A DNA stretch of 64,000 bases from Achromobacter sp. Bel (GCF_012928505.1 NZ_JABBJN010000012.1:62001-126000), one strand, 5' to 3'; shown: positions 9,148 to 18,055, numbered from the stretch's first letter. Notes: generated from the letters alone by a model not told the origin. Program-made: numbers and translations.

Positions 9148-10110
9148 TCATTGATAGCGTTCGCGATAGCCCACCGGCGACATGCCGCAGTATTTATTGA
9201 AGATGTCGCGAAACGCCTTGGTGTCGTTGTAGCCCACCTCGTACATCACTTCCGACACGCTTTTGCGCGAGGTCTCCAGCCGCTTCTTCGCGGCTTCGAT
9301 ACGGACCCGCTGCACGTATTCCACGATGCTGTTTCCCGTGGCTTGCCGGAACCGCCGTTCCAGCGTGCGGCGGCCCATCGCATGACGGTCGGCCAGCGCT
9401 TCCACGGTGATCTTCTCCGTGTAGCGGCCTTCAATCTCATCCTGCACGGCCCGCACGACATCGTCCGCGTGGCCCTTCTGGCCCATGAACACCGCGAAAG
9501 GGAGTTGGCTCTGCCGGCTCCAGTCCAGCTGGAAGTATTTGGCGCACCAGATGGCGGTGTCGCGGTCCGTGTATTTCTCGATCAGGTGCAGCACCAGATG
9601 CGCCGCTGAAAACGCGCCGCCGCTGGTGTAGATGCCGTTGTCGGCCATGACGATCCGGTCGCTGACCCACTGCACGTTCGGGAACAGGCTGGCGTACAGG
9701 TTCTGCGCCACCCAATGCACCACGGCCTGCTGCCCGTCCAGCACCCCGCCCGCCGCCAAAAGCGCGGCGCCCATGCACAGGCTGGCGACTTCGCCGCCTT
9801 CGCGGTGGTGCCGCGACAACCAGTCGATGAGTTCGCGGTTGGACAGCACGGCATCCGACACGGCGCCCAGCAACGGCGGCGCGATGCAGATGTCGATGTC
9901 CGTGGCGTCGGCCAGCACCATGTCGGCCTGCACCTTGATGCGCCCGTCGTCCAGGCTGACCTCGCGGGTCAGCGCCAGCGTACGCACCCGGAAACGCGGT
10001 TCACGCCCCTGCGCGGCCAGGTATTCGTTGGCGACCAGGAAGCCATGGCGCGCGGTCTCCAAGGAAGCGATATTCGTTCCTGTCGGCAATAGGAAAGCGA
10101 CGTTTTTCAT
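9148..10110 (-). CDS. GlxA-type AraC regulator with DJ-1/PfpI domain
   Basis: About 320 residues: an N-terminal DJ-1/PfpI class I amidotransferase-like domain (nucleophile-elbow region ASLCMGAALLAAGG) followed by a C-terminal double helix-turn-helix AraC domain (HAMGRRTLERRFRQATG, then the YNDTKAFRDIFNKYCGMSP signature). GlxA-family regulators include activators of arginine, carnitine, glycine-betaine and dimethylglycine catabolism, so this fits a nitrogen-compound pathway. The start at 10110 is chosen because it opens the DJ-1 domain directly. ATGs at 10158 and 10170 are in frame and none has a good ribosome-binding site. It lies just upstream of the M20 operon on the same strand and may be a second regulator of it. 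Confidence 0.85.
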   Translation of the reverse strand: MKNVAFLLPTGTNIASLETARHGFLVANEYLAAQGREPRFRVRTLALTREVSLDDGRIKVQADMVLADATDIDICIAPPLLGAVSDAVLSNRELIDWLSRHHREGGEVASLCMGAALLAAGGVLDGQQAVVHWVAQNLYASLFPNVQWVSDRIVMADNGIYTSGGAFSAAHLVLHLIEKYTDRDTAIWCAKYFQLDWSRQSQLPFAVFMGQKGHADDVVRAVQDEIEGRYTEKITVEALADRHAMGRRTLERRFRQATGNSIVEYVQRVRIEAAKKRLETSRKSVSEVMYEVGYNDTKAFRDIFNKYCGMSPVGYRERYQ

Positions 10111-10341
10111 TGGGGCGGAAAGTCCGGGCAACGGGTGCCGCGGAGCGGCGATTTTCATGACGCCAAGCATACCCCCGCGGACTGTCGCAATCTACCCGCA
10201 AGAATGTCGCAATCCCCTATCTGAAACCGCCGCCAATCCCGATACAGTGGCATCTGCCGGCTCTCATGCCGGACGGCGGCGGCCCTGGCCAGCGGGCATG
10301 GCCGCCGCCGAATAGAACAACATGGATCAAAGGAGCGTTTG

Positions 10342-10698
10342 ATGGAAAAGTACATAGATGGTTACCTCCTCGCCGTCCCCACGGCGAATCTGCCGGCGTA
10401 CAAAAAAATGGCCGAACAGGCCAAGGACGTCTGGCTGGAACACGGGGCATTGGACTATCGCGAAGGCGTGGCCGACGACATCGACAAGGAGGGCTTCGGC
10501 TCATTCACGGCCGCCGCGGGTGCGAAGGAAGGCGAAACGGTGGTGTTCGCCTGGGTCTTGTTCGAAAGCAAGCCTGAACGCGACCGGATCAACGCCAAGG
10601 TCATGGAGGACCCCCGGCTGACCGGCATGTCCTGCGACGGCGTGTTCGACTTCAAGCGCATGTGCCTGGGCGGCTTCAACACGCTGGTCGGCAAATAA
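10342..10698 (+). CDS. DUF1428 family protein
   Basis: A 118-residue soluble protein that begins MEKYIDGYLLAVP, the hallmark opening of DUF1428 (YbaA-like) proteins, and ends near the conserved MCLGGFNTLV. These are small ferredoxin-like-fold proteins of unknown function. AGGAG (10331-10335) sits at proper spacing before the ATG at 10342, which decides the start over the TTG before it. The VOC protein about 120 bases downstream is on the same strand and may be co-transcribed. Confidence 0.88.
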   Translation: MEKYIDGYLLAVPTANLPAYKKMAEQAKDVWLEHGALDYREGVADDIDKEGFGSFTAAAGAKEGETVVFAWVLFESKPERDRINAKVMEDPRLTGMSCDGVFDFKRMCLGGFNTLVGK

Positions 10699-10818
10699 AA
10701 AATTCCGACGGCGTGTCGAAACCGGCACCGCTCGTTCGTCGTATCAGCAGGAGCTGCCTGACCACATCGGCCCAGGCGCTCCGTCCCCACCGACAGTCAA
10801 CGATTCTGGAGAGACAAC

Positions 10819-11331
10819 ATGGCTACGCCTGCAAAGCAACCTATCCCCGACGGCATGCACACGCTGACTTCGCACATCGTGTGCGAAGGCGCTTCGGATG
10901 CCATCGCCTTCTACAAGAAAGCCTTCAATGCCGAAGAGCTCGCGCGCTTGCCCGGGCCCAACGGCAAGATCATGCATGCCGCCATCCGCATCGGCGACTC
11001 CGTGCTGATGCTGATGGACGACTTCCCGGAATGGGGCAGCCTTGGCCCCAAGGCGCTGAAAGGCTCGCCGGTGACGCTGCACCTGTACATGAACGACGTG
11101 GACGCCGCGATGAAGCAGGCGGTGGCGGCCGGCGCCACCGTGACGATGCCCGTCGCGGATATGTTCTGGGGCGACCGCTACGGCCAGGTAGTGGACCCGT
11201 TCGGCCACCGCTGGTCCATTGCCACGCACAAGTTCGATTACTCGCCCGAAGAAATCCAGCAGAACATGGCCAAGATGGGCGAAATGACCGGCTGCGGCGA
11301 CGCGGCGGCGGCAGCAGCCGCCAAGCAATGA
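10819..11331 (+). CDS. VOC superfamily protein, PhnB/glyoxalase-like
   Basis: A 170-residue protein with paired beta-alpha-beta-beta-beta modules. Typical PhnB-type segments are FYKKAFNAEELARL, IMHAAIRIGDSVLML and MFWGDRYGQVVDPFGHRW. Members bind divalent metal or small ligands and include antibiotic-binding and epimerase-like proteins; many PhnB-like proteins have no known substrate. GGAGAG lies 9 bases before the ATG. A C-terminal alanine-rich tail follows the domain. The specific reaction is unknown. Confidence 0.88.
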   Translation: MATPAKQPIPDGMHTLTSHIVCEGASDAIAFYKKAFNAEELARLPGPNGKIMHAAIRIGDSVLMLMDDFPEWGSLGPKALKGSPVTLHLYMNDVDAAMKQAVAAGATVTMPVADMFWGDRYGQVVDPFGHRWSIATHKFDYSPEEIQQNMAKMGEMTGCGDAAAAAAAKQ

Positions 11332-11360
11332 ACGCATCGCGTCGACGCGTGGACAGCTGA

Positions 11361-11410
11361 AAGCCCGCAGCGGCCGGACCCAAGAAGATCCAGCCACTGC
11401 GGGCCTTTCT
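11361..11410. terminator. Bidirectional terminator between VOC gene and DUF1993 gene
   Basis: Arms GCCCGCAG (11363-11370) and CTGCGGGC (11397-11404) face each other across a 26-base loop, flanked by AAA on one side and TTT on the other. It sits between two convergent genes. Confidence 0.6.
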
Positions 11411-11425
11411 ACGTCTGTCCGGGGC

Positions 11426-11938
11426 CTACTGCGGGTACGGCCCCAGGAAATCCAGCTTGCCGATTTTCACGCCCGCGTTGCGCAGGATCGCATAGGCGGT
11501 CGTGATGTGGAAATAGAAGTTCGGCAGCGCGAACGTCAGCAGGTAGCCATCGCCCTGGAATTCCGGCTTGAAGTCGCCGAAGTTCACGACGATCTTGCGG
11601 CTTTCCGCGCCGTCCACCTGTTCAGGCGTCACACTTTGCAGATAGGCAATAGTGTCGGCGATGCGCTGCTGCAACTGCGCGAAGGTCGTCTCTTCGTCCG
11701 GGAACTTCGGAGCCTGGCCTTGAGACAAGCGCTGCACCGCGAACTTGGCGGCATCGCTGGCGCGCTGTACCTGGCCCGACAGCGGATACATGTCGGGCGC
11801 CAGGCGTGCATTGACGAGCGCGGCGGGGTCGAGCCCTTCAGCCTGGGCATGGGCGACGGCCTTTTCCAGCAAGTCGGCCAGCACGGTCATGCCGCGAACG
11901 AAGACAGGCACGGACGCCTGATAGATAGAGAGGGACAT
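11426..11938 (-). CDS. DUF1993 family protein
   Basis: A 170-residue protein of the DUF1993 family (DinB-like four-helix fold). Recognisable parts are the opening MSLSIYQASVPVF, the mid-region VNARLAPDMYPL and the C-terminal PNFYFHITTAYAILR. No enzymatic function is established for the family. The ATG at 11938 is preferred because it opens the family consensus; an upstream in-frame ATG would add five residues. The next upstream gene on this strand is the esterase, 156 bases away. Confidence 0.85.
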   Translation of the reverse strand: MSLSIYQASVPVFVRGMTVLADLLEKAVAHAQAEGLDPAALVNARLAPDMYPLSGQVQRASDAAKFAVQRLSQGQAPKFPDEETTFAQLQQRIADTIAYLQSVTPEQVDGAESRKIVVNFGDFKPEFQGDGYLLTFALPNFYFHITTAYAILRNAGVKIGKLDFLGPYPQ

Positions 11939-12094
11939 GGCGAAGATTTCCAAAAAAGCCGGCCTGGGCGAAGCACGCGCTGCGCCTGCATCGGGAATGC
12001 GGCGATCTTACCGCTGCGCCGCGCCGTTTCCCCGGCAGCCGGCCTCGACAACAGCATTCCCGATTTCCGAACAATCGTACCTGCGCAATGGCGC

Positions 12095-13186
12095 CTAGGA
12101 TTCCGGCCGGCCCGCGCCCGTGCGGCGCAAGCCCTGGAAAAAACGCCATACCAGCGCCGACGCGTCCGGGCCGCCGCGCGCATGGTATTTCACGGACGCG
12201 TCGCCGCCGCTCCAGGCATGCTCCAGCCGCGTGATTTCGCACAGGCGCAATACCGTCTTGCGCCCACGCAGCAGGTCCACGCGGCGGTATGCCTTGTCGG
12301 TGCCCAGGCCCAGCACGCGCTCGACGGGGATGTCTTCCGGACGCACGTCGTTCAAGGCGCGGAACTGTTCAAACAACTGTTTGGCATTGCGGGGCGCCAC
12401 CGCCGGATCCAGTTGCCCCTGCAAGATCAACGCGGGCATGCCCAGGCGGAACACAGCGGGATCCGCCACGCCTTCCACCAACGGCAGCAACGGCTTGAGG
12501 CTGCCGCGGCGCATCGTGCCGATGCCGCTGGCCGCGCTATGCGCATCGCCCACGACAGGGCCGGAATGCATCGCCACGGCGGCGATCAGCGAGGGGTGCC
12601 GCAACGCCACCAGCGCCGCCATGCCCGCGCCCGCGGACAACCCCGCGATGTAGACCCGTTCCGGGTCCAGGCCGTGCCGCGCAACTTCCGAGCGGATCAG
12701 CGCCGCGATCAGATCGGCTTCCGCACCGCCGTGCTGGGCGTCAGGCTGGAACCAGCGCCAGCAGCGCTGCACCTGGCGTGTCATCGACTGCTGCGGATAC
12801 AGCACCATGAAGCCACCCGCATCCGCCCACTGGTTCATGCGCGTGCCGCGCGCGAACGCCAGCGACGTCTGCCGGCAACCATGCAGCATCACGACCACCG
12901 GCATGTCGGCGCGCGGCCCCGGCACCGGCGTATAGCGCGCGAAAGTCAATTGGCGCCCTTGGCCATCGGAGAACTGCCGCGACGATTCCCAACGCCCGCC
13001 GCCCAATGACGGCGTGGCCGCCTGGCGGGGTGCCGCGGCTGGCGGCGCAAGCTTGGCCGCCGTCTTGCGCGCGGAAGCGGGGCGTTTCCTTGCGGTCTTG
13101 GGGGACGCCATGCGCAGCGCTGCGCGCTGGAGTTTGCTTAGTTTCTTTGCGGCTTTGAAAAACAGACTGGTAAAACTGCGTGCCAT
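12095..13186 (-). CDS. PHB depolymerase-like alpha/beta-hydrolase esterase (LpqC family)
   Basis: A 363-residue alpha/beta hydrolase. After a basic, Ala/Lys/Arg-rich N-terminal region of about 60 residues comes the esterase_PHB domain: the oxyanion region VVMLHGCRQT, the nucleophile in GLSAGAGM and a late histidine in RLEHAWSGGD. The family covers extracellular PHB depolymerases, feruloyl/acetylxylan esterases and intracellular homologues. No cleavable signal peptide is evident, so a cytoplasmic location is possible. The ATG at 13186 opens the basic region; the longer in-frame extension has no coding character. Confidence 0.85.
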   Translation of the reverse strand: MARSFTSLFFKAAKKLSKLQRAALRMASPKTARKRPASARKTAAKLAPPAAAPRQAATPSLGGGRWESSRQFSDGQGRQLTFARYTPVPGPRADMPVVVMLHGCRQTSLAFARGTRMNQWADAGGFMVLYPQQSMTRQVQRCWRWFQPDAQHGGAEADLIAALIRSEVARHGLDPERVYIAGLSAGAGMAALVALRHPSLIAAVAMHSGPVVGDAHSAASGIGTMRRGSLKPLLPLVEGVADPAVFRLGMPALILQGQLDPAVAPRNAKQLFEQFRALNDVRPEDIPVERVLGLGTDKAYRRVDLLRGRKTVLRLCEITRLEHAWSGGDASVKYHARGGPDASALVWRFFQGLRRTGAGRPES

Positions 13187-13300
13187 TGCTAGGCCTCGGC
13201 CAGTAAACCTTCTTGACTTCGCGTCGGCGCACGGGCGCCGCGGGGCCGCTCGCCGCGGCACGCCGGCCATCGCGCCCGCACGGTCACGGACGCCTGGAAT

Positions 13301-13480
13301 TCAGAATCTTGCCGCGGGACCGGCACCGCCCGTCAACAATTGCAGACAGGACATCAACGCCACGGCGATGGTCAGCACGGACAATACCCTGACCACTTTA
13401 CTGGAGTCGGGACGCGTCAACATGGCGGTCATCCGCGTGACGATGTACGCCCCCACCATAAGGCCAATTGCCGGAATCAT
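13301..13480 (-). CDS. Small hydrophobic protein, 59 residues, unknown function
   Basis: A 59-codon frame begins at an ATG at 13480, which has a good ribosome-binding site (GGGGAGG) eight bases upstream on its strand. It has two hydrophobic stretches: residues 1-14 (IPAIGLMVGAYIV) and about 31-50 (RVLSVLTIAVALMSC). A short hydrophilic linker, RPDSSK, joins them. It looks like a small two-pass or signal-anchored inner-membrane protein. It lies 114 bases upstream of the esterase on the same strand. I do not recognise a family. Confidence 0.5.
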   Translation of the reverse strand: MIPAIGLMVGAYIVTRMTAMLTRPDSSKVVRVLSVLTIAVALMSCLQLLTGGAGPAARF

Positions 13481-13759
13481 CGGTGCCTCCCCTAAGAGTA
13501 TCTGTTGTGCGGGCGCGCATGCGCAGCCGCGGACGCGAGCCTGGGAAATAGAACGTGCGCCGCCTCTGCGGGCGGATCAATTCGTGCGTGAAATGTATCA
13601 CAGAGTAACTACTCGACTGCGTATTTCCTTGCGCTCGGCATTGGCCGGATTTGCACAAAATCAAGCCGCGCCGCATCAGCTGCGCCGCATGTGCACGGCC
13701 CCTTGAGCCTGCGGCGCAAAGCGCCTATGGTGTAAGCCTCGCACCAACAAGACGCATTC

Positions 13760-14404
13760 ATGTTTCCCAACGACAGACCCCAGACGCTGGGCGAAGAGAT
13801 CGCCAACACCATCAGCCACGGCGTGGGCGCGGCAGGCGCCGTGGCCGCCGCCCCCTTCCTGATCGTCGCCGCCGTCCGCCAGGGCGACGCCGCCTTCATC
13901 GCGGGCGCCGCCGTCTTCGCCGCCTCGATGTGCCTGCTATATCTGGCTTCCACCATTTATCACGCGCTGCCGCTTTGCCGCGCCAAGCAGATCTTCAACG
14001 TGCTGGACCACTCGGCCATCTACCTGCTGATCGCGGGCACCTATACGCCATTTGCGCTGGGCGCGTTGCGCGGCCCATGGGGCTGGACCCTGTTCGGGCT
14101 GGTATGGGGGCTGGCCCTGCTGGGTGTCGGGCTGAAGGCCAGCAAGCGGCTGAACCGCCCGGCTATCTCCACAGGGCTGTATCTGGCGATGGGCTGGCTG
14201 GTGATCATCGCGGTGAATCCGCTGATCGAACGCGTCCCCACCGGCGGGCTGTGGTGGCTGGTGGCCGGCGGCCTGGCCTACACGGGCGGCGTGGTGTTCT
14301 TCGTGTTCGACAACCGCTGGCGCTACAGCCATTTCGTGTGGCACCTGTTCGTGCTTGCCGGCACCGTCTGCCACTTCTTCGCGGTGCTGTGGTACGCCGC
14401 CTGA
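13760..14404 (+). CDS. Hemolysin III / YqfA family membrane protein
   Basis: A 214-residue seven-helix membrane protein of the hemolysin III/PAQR (CREST) superfamily. Diagnostic motifs are EEIANTISHGVGA near the N-terminus, STIYHALP (zinc histidine), VLDHSAIYLLIAGTYTPF and HFVWHLFVLAGTVCHFFAV at the end. Some members can permeabilise cells when overproduced, but the physiological role is generally a membrane hydrolase or receptor of unknown substrate. It converges on the FAD monooxygenase gene with a 7-base gap. Confidence 0.92.
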   Translation: MFPNDRPQTLGEEIANTISHGVGAAGAVAAAPFLIVAAVRQGDAAFIAGAAVFAASMCLLYLASTIYHALPLCRAKQIFNVLDHSAIYLLIAGTYTPFALGALRGPWGWTLFGLVWGLALLGVGLKASKRLNRPAISTGLYLAMGWLVIIAVNPLIERVPTGGLWWLVAGGLAYTGGVVFFVFDNRWRYSHFVWHLFVLAGTVCHFFAVLWYAA

Positions 14405-14411
14405 CGGCGAT

Positions 14412-15593
14412 TCAAGGGCGGCGGGCCGCTTCCGCTTCGGGCATGGCCAGCAGGCCGCGCTTCATCAATCCGCGCACCCCGGGCAGCAGCAGCGAACCGC
14501 CGAACAGCAGATCGCGCCACAGCCCCGGCCCCGAAGACTGGAAACACGGCGTCAAGGCGCGGCTCAAGGTCTGGTACATGCGCGACGGCAGCAGCCGGCT
14601 GCGCGCATAACGCGCCGGCCCCTCGGCCGCGCCGTGCTGCCCCAGCGCACGAGCCAGCGCCAGCGCATCCAGCACGGCCAGCGTTGCGCCCAGGCCCAGT
14701 TGCGGGCTCATTGCGTGGCCGGCGTCGCCCACCGCGCAATACGGCCCGGCGGCCAGCCCGCGCGGCCAGGTATGGCGGTAGGTGGCCACGGCCAGGTCCT
14801 CGTGCCGGGACACTTGTTCAACGATCGGGGACGCTTGCGGCCACAACGCCAGCAGTTGGTCCTTCCAGTGCCCGATCGGTGCCGCGCGCCACGCAGGCAA
14901 GGCATCGTGGCGGATGCTCCAGAACAACGACAGCCGGACGCCCTTCGGCCCCGTCTCGGTGGGCAGCAGGCCCATCATTTGCCGGGTGCCGCGAAAGCGC
15001 TGCAGCAGCTGCGTCGCGCCTGGCCAGTCCGGCACCCAGAACTGCCCCCACAACGCCCCCCATTGGTAGACACGGGAACGGGAGGCCAGCCCCACCTGTT
15101 CGCGCAGCGCGGATGCAGCCCCGTCGGCCACCACGAACACGTCGAACGAGGATTCGGCCTGGCCGCCGCTGTCGCCATGGACCACGTGCGCCCTGCCCCC
15201 CTGGCGGCCCAGCGTCTGGACTGGACAGCCGAACGAGAACGCAACACCAGCGCGCTGGCAAGCGTCGAACAACACGCGGCCCAATGCCGCCCGGGTGACC
15301 GCGCGCGCGCCGTCGCCCACGTAATCGATATCGACGATGCGCCACCCCCGATGCGACACGCCCAGCAGGCGGTCGATCGGTGCGCCGACATTCAGCGCGG
15401 CCACGTCCACCCCCAGCGTGCGCAGTGCGCGCACCCCGGGCGGCTGCAGTAGCAAGCCCGCGCCCATCGTCGTGAAATCGGGGTGCTTTTCAAAGATGCG
15501 CACCTGATGCCCGGCCTGGGCAAGCGCCAGCGCGGTCGCCAGCCCGGCGCTGCCCGCGCCGGCGATGCCCACGGAAAGCGGTGATTGCGGCAA
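14412..15593 (-). CDS. FAD-dependent aromatic-ring hydroxylase-like monooxygenase
   Basis: About 393 residues. The N-terminus has the dinucleotide-binding GAGSAGLATALALAQAGH followed by RIFEK, and the C-terminal half has YCAVGDAGHAMSPQLGLG, the second FAD motif of the class A flavoprotein hydroxylases. Family members hydroxylate aromatic or heterocyclic acids with NAD(P)H and O2. No ATG lies at the domain edge; a TTG at 15593 (then PQSPLSVGIAG) is the best start, with a GTG at 15572 as alternative. It follows an AraC regulator on the same strand by 68 bases. The substrate is unknown. Confidence 0.82.
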   Translation of the reverse strand: MPQSPLSVGIAGAGSAGLATALALAQAGHQVRIFEKHPDFTTMGAGLLLQPPGVRALRTLGVDVAALNVGAPIDRLLGVSHRGWRIVDIDYVGDGARAVTRAALGRVLFDACQRAGVAFSFGCPVQTLGRQGGRAHVVHGDSGGQAESSFDVFVVADGAASALREQVGLASRSRVYQWGALWGQFWVPDWPGATQLLQRFRGTRQMMGLLPTETGPKGVRLSLFWSIRHDALPAWRAAPIGHWKDQLLALWPQASPIVEQVSRHEDLAVATYRHTWPRGLAAGPYCAVGDAGHAMSPQLGLGATLAVLDALALARALGQHGAAEGPARYARSRLLPSRMYQTLSRALTPCFQSSGPGLWRDLLFGGSLLLPGVRGLMKRGLLAMPEAEAARRP

Positions 15594-15661
15594 GGTTTGG
15601 AATCCGTATCGGCGAAGGGCCCGGCATGGGCCACCATTCGTGCCGCGATAGTACCAACAGA

Positions 15662-16429
15662 CTAGTCCTGCCGCAGGTACTCGGTAGGAGGCCGGCCCAG
15701 CACGCGGCGGAACATCGTGGAGAAAGCCGCCGGGCTTTGATAGCCGAAATCCAGCGCGATGACAGTCACCGGTTGCCCGGCGGCCAGCCGCGCCAGCGCC
15801 AGCACCACGCAGGCGCGCTGCCGCCACGACGAAAACGGCATGCCCGTCTGCTGGCGGAAATGGCGGCTGAAGGTCCGCAAGCTCATGTGCAAGCGGTCGG
15901 CCCAAGCCTGCGGCGGCACGCGCGCATCGGGCGCGGCGATGAACGCCCGGCACAGCGATGCCAGCCGCTTGTCCCGCGGCAACGGAATATGCAGCGGCAG
16001 CACCGGCGCGCGATCGACCTCATGCAGCAGCAGGGCCGCCAGCGCCCCGTCCCGGCCGTCCAGGTCGTAGGCGGCAGGCATGTCCACCGCTTCCAGCAGC
16101 AGTTGCCGCAGTAAGGGTGACACCTCGATCACCTCGCAGGCGTCGCGCTCCGCCCGCGCCGCCCCGGGTTCGATGTAGGCGCTGCGCGTGCTGACTTCCA
16201 GCATGCGCACCTGATGCGTCACGCGGGCGGGAATCCACACGGCGCGCTGCGGCGGCACCACCCAGTTGCCGTCACGCGTCTCCACCTGCATGACGCCCGT
16301 GGCGCCGTACAGCAATTGCGCGCGCCGGTGCGCGTGAGCCGGCAGCAACTGGCCCGGCGCATAGTCGTTGCCGATGGCGACCACGGCGCGGTCCAGCGAG
16401 TCGTAGCGGTCGATATGGGTATTGCGCAT
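15662..16429 (-). CDS. AraC family transcriptional regulator (cupin + HTH)
   Basis: A 255-residue regulator. The N-terminal cupin-like ligand domain contains GQLLPAHAHRRAQLLYG and VPPQRAVWIPARVTHQV. The C-terminal AraC DNA-binding domain contains LHMSLRTFSRHFRQQTGMPF and ALDFGYQSPAAFSTMFRRVLGRPP. This build is typical of YdeO-like AraC regulators that often repress or activate a neighbouring transporter. It is divergent from the TSUP exporter (155-base gap) and precedes the monooxygenase, so it could control either. Confidence 0.88.
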   Translation of the reverse strand: MRNTHIDRYDSLDRAVVAIGNDYAPGQLLPAHAHRRAQLLYGATGVMQVETRDGNWVVPPQRAVWIPARVTHQVRMLEVSTRSAYIEPGAARAERDACEVIEVSPLLRQLLLEAVDMPAAYDLDGRDGALAALLLHEVDRAPVLPLHIPLPRDKRLASLCRAFIAAPDARVPPQAWADRLHMSLRTFSRHFRQQTGMPFSSWRQRACVVLALARLAAGQPVTVIALDFGYQSPAAFSTMFRRVLGRPPTEYLRQD

Positions 16430-16584
16430 GGGCGTGACTACGCCGGGAAGGCGGCAGTATGGGTGTCGGAGGGTGTCGAACCATCGGCCGGCTTGGCCGA
16501 AACAAGAACATTATTGTCCAATCCTATAAAGCAGGCCAATCCGTCGCACCGTTTCGTGACGGTTCTCCAGAAAGGATGGACGGC

Positions 16585-17403
16585 ATGCTGTATCTCGTAT
16601 TGGCTTTGTTCGGCTGCGCAAGCGGCGTCACCACGGTCCTGTTCGGCTTCGGCGGCGGTTTCGTCGTGGTGCCGGTGCTATATGGCGTGCTGACCGCCAC
16701 GCATAGCACGGGCGACGCCATCGGCCAGTCCGCCATGCATATCGCCGTGGCGACCTCCACCTGCGTCATGATCGTGAATTCCATCGCCGCGACGCGCAAA
16801 CATCAGCGCGCCGGCAATATCGTGCGCGCCTACGTCTGGCCGCTGGCCGCCTTTATCGCGGCAGGCGCGCTGCTGGGCGCGTGGGCTGCCACCCGCGCCA
16901 GCGGCGACCTGGTGCGCTGGATCTTCATCGCCTATCTGGGCGTGACGATCCTGGACTGCCTGCTGCGGCAGGGTTTCCTGGCGCAGCAGCATGAGACGCA
17001 GGCGCCGCAGCCCTTGGGACAAGGCGTCGTGGTGGGTGGCGGCGTGGCCATCGGCGCCATCGCGACCTTCCTGGGGGTGGGTGGCAGCGTGATGACCGTG
17101 CCCTTGCTGCGCCGGCGCGGCCTGCCCATGGCCAAGGCGGCGGCAATGGCCAACCCGCTGACGCTGCCGGTGGCCATCGTGGGCACGCTCGCCTACATGG
17201 CGGCGGCGCGCGGCCTTCCCACCGCGCTCGCGCCGTGGATCGTCGGCTATGTCGATCTGCTGGCTTTCGCGGCATTGGCTCTGGGTTCGCTGGCCGGCAT
17301 CCGCCTGGCCGCCCCGCTGATTCCCCGCATTCCCGACCGCTTGCATGCCCGGGTCTACGTCCTGCTGCTTGCGCTGGTGATGCTGAGCATGCTGCTGATC
17401 TGA
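16585..17403 (+). CDS. TSUP (TauE/SafE) family membrane exporter
   Basis: A 272-residue membrane protein with about eight hydrophobic helices and the duplicated TSUP signature: VTTVLFGFGGGFVVVPVL near the N-terminus and AIGAIATFLGVGGSVMTVPLL in the second half. TSUP proteins move sulfite, sulfonates, sulfoacetate or similar anions. AAGG lies 9 bases before the ATG at 16585; the in-frame ATG at 16576 abuts the same AAGG and is less likely. It is divergent from the AraC regulator. Confidence 0.88.
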   Translation: MLYLVLALFGCASGVTTVLFGFGGGFVVVPVLYGVLTATHSTGDAIGQSAMHIAVATSTCVMIVNSIAATRKHQRAGNIVRAYVWPLAAFIAAGALLGAWAATRASGDLVRWIFIAYLGVTILDCLLRQGFLAQQHETQAPQPLGQGVVVGGGVAIGAIATFLGVGGSVMTVPLLRRRGLPMAKAAAMANPLTLPVAIVGTLAYMAAARGLPTALAPWIVGYVDLLAFAALALGSLAGIRLAAPLIPRIPDRLHARVYVLLLALVMLSMLLI

Positions 17404-17570
17404 GCGCGGGGCGCCTGTCCATGGCCGCCGTGCGCAAACCTAAGGACACATCGCGGCCAGCAGCGACTACGAAACCGCGCAAAACGTTTCTGGCGCCGCC
17501 CCTGGGGCCACCCTCCCGCAGCGCGCCCGGATCCCGTGGCCTGCCGACACAGGAAAACACATCGCGAAAC

Positions 17571-17600
17571 TTGTCCCGTCCCGGGTCCCGTAGTCATTAT
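17571..17600 (+). promoter_or_regulatory. Possible sigma-70 promoter of the DUF4168 gene
   Basis: TTGTCC (17571-17576) and CATTAT (17595-17600) are separated by 18 bases and lie 33 bases before the start codon. They are the only reasonable pair in the 229-base gap after the TSUP gene. This is a weak match. Confidence 0.35.
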
Positions 17601-17632
17601 GGTCGGACATTCAACCGGAACAAGGAGGTTTC

Positions 17633-18025
17633 ATGCAGCGTTCCACTTACGCATTCCTATCCGCCGCCATTCTGACGACGGCGCTGTCCGGTGCCCCCGC
17701 CATGGCGCAGAACGCCAGCCAGCCGTCGGCTCAACCGCAAATGGCCCCCGCCATCACGCAGCCCACCGACCAGCAGCTGCAACGCTTCGCGTCGGCGTCG
17801 CAGAAGGTGTCCGGCGTGGTCGACGAATACCGTCCCAAGGTCGACGCCGCGAAGTCGGACGACGCCAAGCAGAAGGTCGTCCAGGAAGCGGACGCCAAGA
17901 TGGTGCAACTGGTCCGTGCGGACGGACTGACCGTCGAAGAATTCAATGGCATCGGCCAGGCCGTGCAGCAAAACCCGCAGTTGAAGCAGCGGGTCATGAA
18001 CATGAGCCAGGGCGCGCCGAAGTAA
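17633..18025 (+). CDS. DUF4168 family secreted protein
   Basis: A 130-residue exported protein. A Sec signal peptide covers residues 1-25 (a hydrophobic stretch and then GAPAMAQ, cleavage predicted after AMA). It is followed by a Gln/Pro-rich spacer and a DUF4168 helical domain (LQRFASASQKVSGVVDEYRPK and LTVEEFNGIGQAVQQNPQL). These are abundant small periplasmic proteins of unknown function, often stress-linked. AAGGAGG sits just upstream of the ATG, a near-perfect ribosome-binding site that suggests high expression. A rho-independent terminator follows. Confidence 0.88.
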   Translation: MQRSTYAFLSAAILTTALSGAPAMAQNASQPSAQPQMAPAITQPTDQQLQRFASASQKVSGVVDEYRPKVDAAKSDDAKQKVVQEADAKMVQLVRADGLTVEEFNGIGQAVQQNPQLKQRVMNMSQGAPK

Positions 18026-18055
18026 CCCAAGGTCGGACCGGGGATTGTCCGGCCT

